From assembly GCA_039090855.1 (NCBI GenBank), contig CM077034.1:13591970-13655969 (forward strand): 64,000 nt of DNA, in the 5' to 3' direction. Source of the DNA: Macrothele yani. Taxonomy: Eukaryota; Arthropoda; Arachnida; Araneae; Macrothelidae. Below the pieces are notes generated by a model. It did no database searches and was not told the DNA's origin. It saw only the letters and a program-made list of their open reading frames with translations. Shown in pieces: positions 58,101 through 64,000 of the stretch. The position numbers and the translations under genes are program-made. How positions within the stretch are numbered: the first letter of the stretch is position 1; each line of letters starts with the position of its first letter.

Positions 58101-61100
58101 TTACTGCAAAGCAGTAGCAAGCACCGGTAGGGAAGGGGATCGAGAGTAGCACCACGTGTCCCCAGAGCTTCCCATACCTGTTAAATGGGATTTAGGTCCG
58201 GAGATCGAGCTGGCCATTCCAAACGGACAATGGTTTCAAGCTGAAGGTATTGCTGCACGAGGCGCGCTGTGTGTGATCTGGAATTATCGTCCTGTTGAAG
58301 AAATGTATCACCTGTTGCACCCTGCATAAGGAGGTACATATGGATGCAGGATACCATTTCTATACCTCTGTGCAGTCAGGTTAACACGTGGCAGGTAGTG
58401 GCGTATATTCAAGGCTAGCTAGGGTAGCTGCGAAGCCCGATGAATGAACAAATAAAAGTCAATTAGATATATACAAATAAATCAATTATCAACAGTATTA
58501 AGATACGTCGATGTTTCGCTGCGAAAAAAAAAAAGATGTGCTGATTCACTTCTTTTGACGAAGAGAATCAGTCTGGCGATCAAAGACCAACGCGCCTCCT
58601 AGTGGAGGGATGACGTCATCGTGATGCAACCAGTCACTCTACCAGTCTTCGCTGTGTGATTCAAAGACTTTGGATGCGTTCGCTGGCTATGGTTTCCATG
58701 ACAACATAGAGAAGCAGATGAAGTGTGACGCAACCAGTCACTCTACCAGTCTTCGCCTGAGGTCTTCGCTGTGTGATTCAAAGACTTTGGATACGTTCGC
58801 TGGCTAGGGTTTCCATGGCAACATAGAGAAGCAGATGAAGTGTGACGCAACCAGTCACTCTACCAGTCTTCGCCCGAGGTCTTCGCTGTGTGATTCAAAG
58901 ACTTTGGATACGTTCGCTGGCTAGGGTTTCCATGGCAACATAGAGAAGCAGATGAAGTGTGACGCAACCAGTCACTCTACCAGTCTTCGCCTGAGGTCTT
59001 CGCTGTGTGATTCAAAGACTTTGGATGCGTTCGCTGACTAGGGTTTTCATGACAACATAGAGAAGCAGATGAAGTGTGACGCAACCAGTCACTCTACCAG
59101 TCTTCGCCTGAGGTCTTCGCTGTGTGATTCAAAGACTTTGGATGCGTTCGCTGACTAGGGTTTTCATGACAACATAGAGAAGCAGAGGAAGTGTGACGCA
59201 ACCAGTCACTCTACCAGTCTTCGCCTGAGGTCTTCGCTGTGTGATTCAAAGACTTTGGATACGTTCGCTGACTAGGGTTTCCATGGCAACATAGAGAAGC
59301 AGATGAAGTGTGACGCAACCAGTCACTCTACCAGTCTTCGCCCGAGGTCTTCGCTGTGTGATTCAAAGACTTTGGATACGTTCGCTGGCTAGGGTTTCCA
59401 TGGCAACATAGAGAAGCAGATGAAGTGTGACGCAACCAGTCACTCTACCAGTCTTCGCCTGAGGTCTTCGCTGTGTGATTCAAAGACTTTGGATGCGTTC
59501 GCTGACTAGGGTTTTCATGACATCATAGAGAAGCAGATGAAGTGTGACGCAACCAGTCACTCTACCAGTCTTCGCCTGAGGTCTTCGCTGTGTGATTCAA
59601 AGACTTTAAATGCGTTCGCTGACTAGGGTTTTCATGACAACATAGAGAAGCAGAGGAAGTGTGACGCAACCAGTCACTCTACCAGTCTTCGCCTGAGGTC
59701 TTCGCTGTGTGATTCAAAGACTTTGGATACGTTCGCTGACTAGGGTTTCCATGGCAACATAGAGAAGCAGATGAAGTGTGACGCAACCAGTCACTCTACC
59801 AGTCTTCGCCTGAGGTCTTCGCTGTGTGATTCAAAGACTTTGGATACGTTCGCTGACTAGGGTTTTCATGACAACATAGAGAAGCAGATGAAGTGTGACG
59901 CAACCAGTCACTCTACCAGTCTTCGCCTGAGGTGTTCGCTGTGTGATTCAAAGACTTTGGATACGTTCGCTGGCTAGGGTTTCCATGGCAACATAGAGAA
60001 GTAGATGAAGTGTGACGCAACCAGTCACTCTACCAGTCTTCGCCTGAGGTCTTCGCTGTGTGATTCAAAGACTTTGGATGCGTTCGCTGACTAGGGTTTT
60101 CATGACAACATAGAGAAGCAGAGGAAGTGTGACGCAACCAGTCACTCTACCAGTCTTCGCCTGAGGTCTTCGCTGTGTGATTCAAAGACTTTGGATACGT
60201 TCGCTGACTAGGGTTTTCATGACAACATAGAGAAGCAGATGAAGTGTGACGCAGCCAGCCACTCTACCAGTCTTCGCCTGAGGTCTTCGCTGTGTGATTC
60301 AAAGACTTTGGATACGTTCGCTGGCTAGGGTTTCCATGACAACATAGAGAAGGTCGCCTGAGGTCTTCGCTGTGTGATTCAAAGACTTTGGATACTTTCG
60401 CTGGCCATGATTTCCATGACAACATAGAGAAGCAGATGAAGTGTGACGCAATCAGTCACTCTACCAGTCTTCGCCTGAGGTCTTCGCTGTGTGATTCAAA
60501 GACTTTGGATACGTTCGCTGACTAGGGTTTTCATGACAACATAGAGAAGCAGATGAAGTGTGACGCAGCCAGTCACTCTACCAGTCTTCGCCTGAGGTCT
60601 TCGCTGTGTGATTCAAAGACTTTGGATACGTTCGCTGGGTAGGGTTTCCATGACAACATAGAGAAGCAGATGAAGTGTGACGCAACCAGTCACTCTACCG
60701 GTCTTCGCCTGAGGTCTTCGCTGTGTGATTCAAAGACTTTGGATACGTTCGCTGGCTAGGGTTTCCATGACAACATAGAGAAGCAGATGAAGTGTGACGC
60801 AACCAGTCACTCTACCAGTCTTCGCCTGAGGTCTTCGCTGTGTGATTCAAAGACTTTGGATACGTTCGCTGACTAGGGTTTCCATGACAACATAGAGAAG
60901 CAGATGAAGTGTGACGCAGCCAGTCACTCTACCAGTCTTCGCCTGAGGTCTTCGCTGTGTGATTCAAAGACTTTGGATACGTTCGCTGGCCATGGTTTCC
61001 ATGACAACATAGAGAAGCAGATGAAGTGTGACGCAATCAGTCACTCTACCAGTCTTCGCCTGAGGTCTTCGCTGTGTGATTCAAAGACTTTGGATACGTT

Positions 61101-63311
61101 CGCTGACTAGGGTTTTCATGACAACATAGAGAAGCAGATGAAGTGTGACGCAGCCAGTCACTCTACCGGTCTTCGCCTGAGGTCTTCGCTGTGTGATTCA
61201 AAGACTTTGGATACGTTCGCTGGCTAGGGTTTCCATGACAACATAGAGAAGCAGATGAAGTGTGACGCAACCAGTCACTCTACCAGTCTTCGCCTGAGGT
61301 CTTCGCTGTGTGATTCAAAGACTTTGGATACGTTCGCTGACTAGGGTTTCCATGACAACATAGAGAAGCAGATGAAGTGTGACGCAGCCAGTCACTCTAC
61401 CAGTCTTCGCCTGAGGTCTTCGCTGTGTGATTCAAAGACTTTGGATACGTTCGCTACCTAGGGTTTTCATGGCAACATAGAGAAGCAGATGAAGCGTGAA
61501 TAGGCCGTTGCTTTAGGCAACGGTTCGCTCAGAAAAGAGAAGATTTTGACTACTTCCGTCGCTTTCATGCTCCCACATGTAAATGCCCGTGTTTCGCGAG
61601 AGTTGTGTCATCTGTGTGAAGTGTTAGTGAATTAAAATTAGTGATATTATATCTTAAATTCGTGCCTTTTGTTCGATTGGAATTGCTTTAAAAACATTTG
61701 GTAAAAACTTTCCTGATCATCTACTGTCAGAACTTAAAGAACCCTATGCTTCAAATTTTGACACAGTTGGAATGAAAAACGAACTGCGCGTTCGCGCGTG
61801 TGTGTGGTTTTGTGGATTTTATTCTTCCCTTGATGAATACAAAAAGAAGTGAATAAAGCGTTACTAGTTACATGAAATTAAATAAATTGGACATTGCGCT
61901 TATTGAGGTGTGAAAATTAGCAGACCTAATATTACAATTTCTACCAACAACTGCAACTGCCGAAAGAAGTTTTTCTACATTAAAATGAATCAAGACATAT
62001 TATACTTTAGGAGAACACAATGGCACGTACACTTGAGCAAATTGGCTGTTTTGTCAATAGAGAAAAACATTCTTTTTAAATGTGATAAAGTACTCGGAAG
62101 AAACTTTTATGGAAACGTTACACACAACTTAACCAAAAAGAAAGAAAAATGGACTGCGTGTGCAAATAAAGTGCACTGAAGAAGAATGAAGTTCATGTAC
62201 AAATAAGTGTTAAAATCCTAATCCTCATAATAATTAGGTATTATGATAGCAATAGCATGCACCTAACATTAAGGAACAAAGTTACTTCTGTTAGGTAACA
62301 ACTGAAAAATAAACTTTGCAAAAAAAGAAAAATAAAGCTACTCGGTGCGCCCATGTCTTCGACCACCTAAAGAGATGACAAGCCAAACACACATACTACC
62401 TCCACCATAATGATCTCTTTCACCAATGTTACTGCGATGATAGCGCTTTCCCGGCTCCCTCCATATCTAACAACGTCGGGGATCTCTCTCTAAGCTGAAT
62501 CTCGATTCGTCAGTGAAGACGGACCTCCATTGCCACTCACTCCAGCTAACACGCATGCGTGCCTAACTCAATCGCTTCTCCTGTGCCGTGCGCCTGCGTA
62601 CAGTTGAAGCTGATGTCAACAGTCCTGTAAGGCAGATCTGAATATATTTCAAATACGTGGAAAAAATGCAAATACACAGATGGTGTCGGATGGGCATTTT
62701 TTCAGTTGCTATGCGTTGTTTATAAAGTAACGTGGGCAGAGCGATGGCATCGTCTATTTGGGCAGATTTGAGCTGGGTTGGTGTTGAAGTCCTTTGTCTT
62801 CGTTCGGTTATATGCAAATAACGTCGTCAACGGAAATTGTCGCTGTAGGCGTTCCTTGGCTTACTTTCTTGACGCTGAATCTGTTCTTTTATATGTATTC
62901 AACAGCCTATGAAATACAGAAGTACTCACATTCAACTGTTTGGCCACATCTGTTTGACTCTGCCCCGTCTCCAGACGTCCAATGGCTCGCCACCGCAGCG
63001 ATAAACTTGAAAGGAATACTCTTCTGGTAATCTCTTCAAGTTTATCGAAATTGAATTTACACTTTTAAAATGTAGTCTGGACAAATATTACATTTTTAGA
63101 CATATAATTAAGAAACTTTCTCTCATTCTTTAATTGTAGCATGTTAGTTAGACATGCTTTAAAAACAAAAGGGGAACTGAAGAATGTGGTACTTACGGAA
63201 TTTCTGATAATTCGTGGAGTCTTCGCGGAATTTCGTGCCGTGTAGAAATGTATCCTCAAAAACTCTTTTCAAAGACAGATCCTGCAAAGTGGGAATATTC
63301 CTAGCACTCAT
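51015..63311 (-). CDS. Leucine-rich-repeat protein gene, 4 coding exons (492 aa)
   Basis: The coding exons are 63311-63197, 56615-56568, 56290-56082 and 52121-51015. Their lengths (115, 48, 209, 1107) sum to 493 codons with the stop. All junctions are GT-AG and the phases agree: TTCC|GTAAGT, TTTCCAG|ATTTC, ACAG|GTAATC, TTTTCAG|AAGTC, CAAG|GTATGT, TATTTCAG|AACTTG. Residues 1-55 contain LQDLSLKRVFEDTF. Residues ~100-492 show irregular leucine-rich repeats: LRDMKNLTVLNLSLYKNL, LTELKTLSLVFTNINDDAL, LQLRKLDVSGTEASNVGV, CPKLEELVLCI, LNHLKSISLSS, CPYLEKLYLADI, LRNLHKLKIQ and INIEKLTLNL. LRR folds bind proteins, often as substrate receptors or scaffolds; no enzyme motif, signal peptide or membrane segment is seen. 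The partner is unknown. Introns are 6581, 277 and 3960 bp and filled with transposons and satellites. A 5'-UTR exon probably lies further upstream, because an acceptor precedes the ATG. Confidence 0.85.
52242..53590 (+). mobile_element. Decayed mariner transposon in LRR intron 3 (possible Tc1 relic at left)
   Basis: Broken plus-strand frames give a mariner transposase: RTARK*FERFLSGNFDLND, SGFPSHFDEDRLNHLIHLDP, TATELANVMDCDQTTLMRHL, a decayed middle, AVQQKRPHRRHGVIFQ, NARPHSANVAITVIQDMKSE, PSDYHLIRCLSNALRGRTFN and NNGEEYIVD at the end. The second catalytic Asp is lost at a stop/frameshift just before NARPHS. The 3' end near 53590 is CATGAACTTATGTATCAACC CTGTA-like. At the left (52300-52620, minus strand) IQQDVFRNLAAAMSRRLRVD resembles a Tc1 C-terminus, so two elements may overlap; this second call is weak. 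Confidence 0.7.
53590..54510 (+). repeat. 26-bp satellite, about 35 units, in LRR intron 3
   Basis: The unit CATTACAAGGACATAGTAGT plus TTGTTC has variants CATTCCAAGG, CATTCAAAGG and ACAAGGGCATGGCAG. The last unit runs into CCCAAACTGGCAAAAGTGAC then CATTGTTCGAACTAAT, the same continuation as in the 185/195-bp units of R1 and R2. Confidence 0.95.
54480..55110 (+). repeat. Satellite segment R3 (third related segment)
   Basis: Following the 26-bp array, the sequence matches R1/R2 loosely (CATTGTTCGAACTAATAGGT versus CATTGTTCGAATGAGCACGT; later TTCTTAATTGAAATTAG and CTTCTAACAGACGTAAGAGA around the segment's right flank). It is the most diverged of the three. Confidence 0.5.
55200..55965. repeat. 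Degenerate 65-70-bp repeats with a palindromic core
   Basis: Units combine CTCTACGCACTTTGAGAACC, GCTGGTTTAGTGCAC and CATTTTAAATAAGTGCG. CTACGCACTTTAATTAAGTGCGCAG near 55247 is a near-perfect palindrome, and weaker versions recur in other units. The array lies in intron 3 and ends at exon 3. Confidence 0.75.
56082..56290 (-). CDS. LRR gene exon 3
   Basis: 209 nt encoding VIFADNIVEMFHEKF through PEIIAAIGRNCK. It enters in phase 1 (two bases complete a Glu codon) and leaves in phase 0 at AAG|GTATGT. Confidence 0.85.
56568..56615 (-). CDS. LRR gene exon 2 (48-nt micro-exon)
   Basis: Encodes FEMQLSGVQLSVEET between acceptor CTTTCCAG and donor CAG|GTAATC. It is supported because it links exon 1 (phase 1) and exon 3 (phase 1) without a stop. 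Confidence 0.75.
56650..57830 (-). mobile_element. Tc1-like transposon relic in LRR intron 1
   Basis: Minus-strand frames read in order: GMIIGFRAKRGYISETAQFA (helix-turn-helix), FRRCVRTDRHAKVEHVTGRV, KRTVQRTPLRMGLRCRRIVT, FARQYRNWTSADWRTIAFSN (first catalytic region, with the expected Asp changed to Asn in FSNES), GGSVIFWRMFS, and an open 89-codon C-terminal part with SNSPDLNPIEHLWYHLD (catalytic Glu present) and ARGGYCGY. Several frameshifts and stops make it a pseudogene, but it is almost complete. Ends are approximate. Confidence 0.85.
58090..58430 (-). pseudogene. Second Tc1-like relic, 3' part
   Basis: The minus strand encodes LPRVNLTAQRYRNGILHPYV, FLQQDDNSRSHTARLVQQYL, VRLEWPARSPDLNPI and a decayed tail. 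The 5' part (FTDESRFSLERD, GGGS) lies at 62345-62900 on the same strand. The two appear to be one element interrupted by 58430-62345. Confidence 0.75.
58590..58606. promoter_or_regulatory. CTCF-like motif next to 117-bp array
   Basis: GCGCCTCCTAGTGG matches GCGCCMYCTRSTGG at 13 of 14 positions. It is a single site in LRR intron 1. Binding is not shown by sequence alone. Confidence 0.35.
58625..61495 (+). repeat. 117-bp satellite, about 24 units, in LRR intron 1
   Basis: Units (ACCAGTCACTCTACCAGTCT start) repeat every 117 bp, with one 104-bp first unit and a truncated unit near 60345. Variants GGCTAGGGTTTCCATGGC and GACTAGGGTTTTCATGAC alternate in blocks, indicating higher-order amplification. 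117 is a multiple of 3, which explains short repeated frames here. Confidence 0.95.
62345..62900 (-). pseudogene. Second Tc1-like relic, 5' part
   Basis: On the minus strand, broken frames encode TVRRRTAQEKR, VFTDESRFSLERD (first catalytic Asp, as in Tc1 FTDESRF), WREPGKRYHRSNIGERDHYG and GGGSMCVWLVISLGGRRHGR. It continues at 58430 after the inserted hAT/satellite block. Confidence 0.75.
63197..63311 (-). CDS. LRR gene exon 1 (start codon)
   Basis: 38 codons plus one base, starting MSARNIPTLQDLSLKRVFED and ending NYQKF, then the strong donor GTAAGT. The start is chosen because it is the first ATG after acceptor CTTTCCAG (exon edge near 63333) and because the paralog at 17404 starts at the same place. 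Confidence 0.8.
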
Positions 63312-63409
63312 TTTCTATCAACGGTCAGGAATTCTGGAAAGAAATGAAAGCACAATTAAAATTCTTATTGATGAACATCAGACATTTTTAAAATTCTTAT
63401 CACACAATT

Positions 63410-63620
63410 AAAATTATACATTATTAAAATTATTTAGACAATTCAATTAAATATTCAATTAAATTATACATTATTAAAATTCTTTAGACAATTCAATTAA
63501 ATTATACATTATTAAAATTATTTAGACAATTCAATTAAATATTCAAATAATTATACATTATTAAAATTCTTTAGACAATTCAATTAAATTATACATTATT
63601 AAAATTCTTATTGATGGAGA
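63410..63620. repeat. AT-rich short tandem repeat upstream of LRR exon 1
   Basis: AATTATACATTATTAAAATT followed by TTTAGACAATTCAATTAA recurs about four times with ~50-70-bp spacing. Confidence 0.85.
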
Positions 63621-63639
63621 ATCAGACATTACATTTTCA

Positions 63640-63840
63640 ATACACAGGTAAATAAATATTTGATGTGTAAGAAACTTAGGAAACTCTCCGATACTGCGTA
63701 CCAGAGAAACAAACCAATTCTTTAATGGTATGTCATTTTATAATTTCTTTTAAATTGAAGGAAATGTAAAGAGTTTTCTAAAGCGTTCAGTATGAAATCT
63801 TTTTCATTACACACCTTAGTGACGAATTATTGTTCTATTT
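63640..63840 (-). promoter_or_regulatory. Upstream block of LRR gene, shared with paralog
   Basis: TTTTCTAAAGCGTTCAGTAT and ATTACACACCTTAGTGA match 17610-17690 upstream of the orphan exon. Conservation beyond the exon shows that the duplication included non-coding upstream DNA. Promoter function is a guess. Confidence 0.5.
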
Positions 63841-64000
63841 CATCTACTAGGCCACAGGGTGTTGCAAAACGCTTGTACTACTTTGAAAGATGATAGAGAT
63901 TTATTCAGAATACTTTCAAAAAATTTGAAGGCATTAATCTGTAGAAAACCACATCAAGTTTTACCTCAGGTAATGCGATAGCATTGAATTCCCTAACCGC
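63841..64000. other. Possible transposon edge at window end
   Basis: ACAGGGTGTTGCAAAACGC resembles a DNA-transposon terminus of the CAGGGTGT type. There is too little sequence to assign. Confidence 0.3.

Larger units (their letters stand above)
58430..62345 (+). mobile_element. hAT-family relic carrying the 117-bp satellite
   Basis: This interrupts the Tc1 relic. The 5' edge reads GTAGTGGCGTATATTCAAGG, like a hAT terminus (CAGTGGCGTA). After the satellite, sequence at 61640-62180 encodes broken hAT/ZMYM1 C-terminal pieces: FGKNFPDHLLSELKEPYASN, FDTVGMKNELR and LQFLPTTATAERSFSTLK (the hATC dimerisation motif), then TMARTLEQIGCFVNREKHSF. The N-terminal and catalytic parts are missing. The fragment at 4416-4799 is the matching N-terminal type. 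Confidence 0.65.

Noticed and set aside
63065..63259. 64-codon minus-strand ORF overlapping LRR exon 1
   Set aside because: It reads a different frame from the exon supported by splice phase and by the paralog.

Overview
The window is eukaryotic, AT-rich and almost entirely repetitive. GT-AG introns, non-LTR and Penelope retroelements, Tc1/mariner and hAT relics, tRNA-derived SINEs and long satellites all point to an arthropod. A leucine-rich-repeat gene family with a short first coding exon suggests a chelicerate such as a spider, but this is inference only. No bacterial, organellar or exogenous viral gene set is visible.

One conventional gene can be reconstructed. It is a minus-strand leucine-rich-repeat protein of four coding exons (63311 down to 51015) with phase-compatible canonical splice sites and 492 codons. 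Its introns hold most of the right-hand third of the window: a Tc1-like transposon, a second Tc1 relic split by a hAT relic that carries a 117-bp satellite, a mariner relic, a 26-bp satellite and a degenerate 65-70-bp array. A paralogous first coding exon with the same upstream block lies at 17293-17404, with no visible remainder.

From left to right: an RTE-like reverse transcriptase fragment (0.4-2.1 kb); a miniature LTR element whose LTRs contain tRNA-like sequences (2.65-3.24 kb; second copy 24.06-24.64 kb, minus); a hAT/ZMYM1-like fragment (4.4-4.8 kb); a 7.1-kb near-perfect palindrome with an unknown 154-aa ORF in each arm (6.1-13.2 kb); AT-rich duplicated sequence and a mariner copy (13.2-17.25 kb); a ~160-bp repeat array in which nearly every unit has a CTCF-like core (18.1-20.9 kb); SINEs and a hAT-like element with terminal inverted repeats (21.6-23.0 kb); a Penelope element inside a SINE (26.7-28.5 kb); a 51-bp array made from a SINE promoter head (29.6-30.8 kb) between inverted repeat arms; a decayed RTE copy (32.0-33.4 kb); a second hAT-like element (34.07-34.74 kb); and a THAP-domain fragment (35.5-36.0 kb).

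From 37 to 55 kb there are three related segments, each containing the same short core (CATTAYAAGG...GTTTGTTCC). A different tandem period has been amplified around that core in each: 185 bp, 195 bp plus 45 bp, and 26 bp. This looks like one locus type repeatedly seeding satellites. The very long open frames over the 45-, 51-, 117- and 195-bp arrays arise because these periods are multiples of three, and they are not reported as genes.
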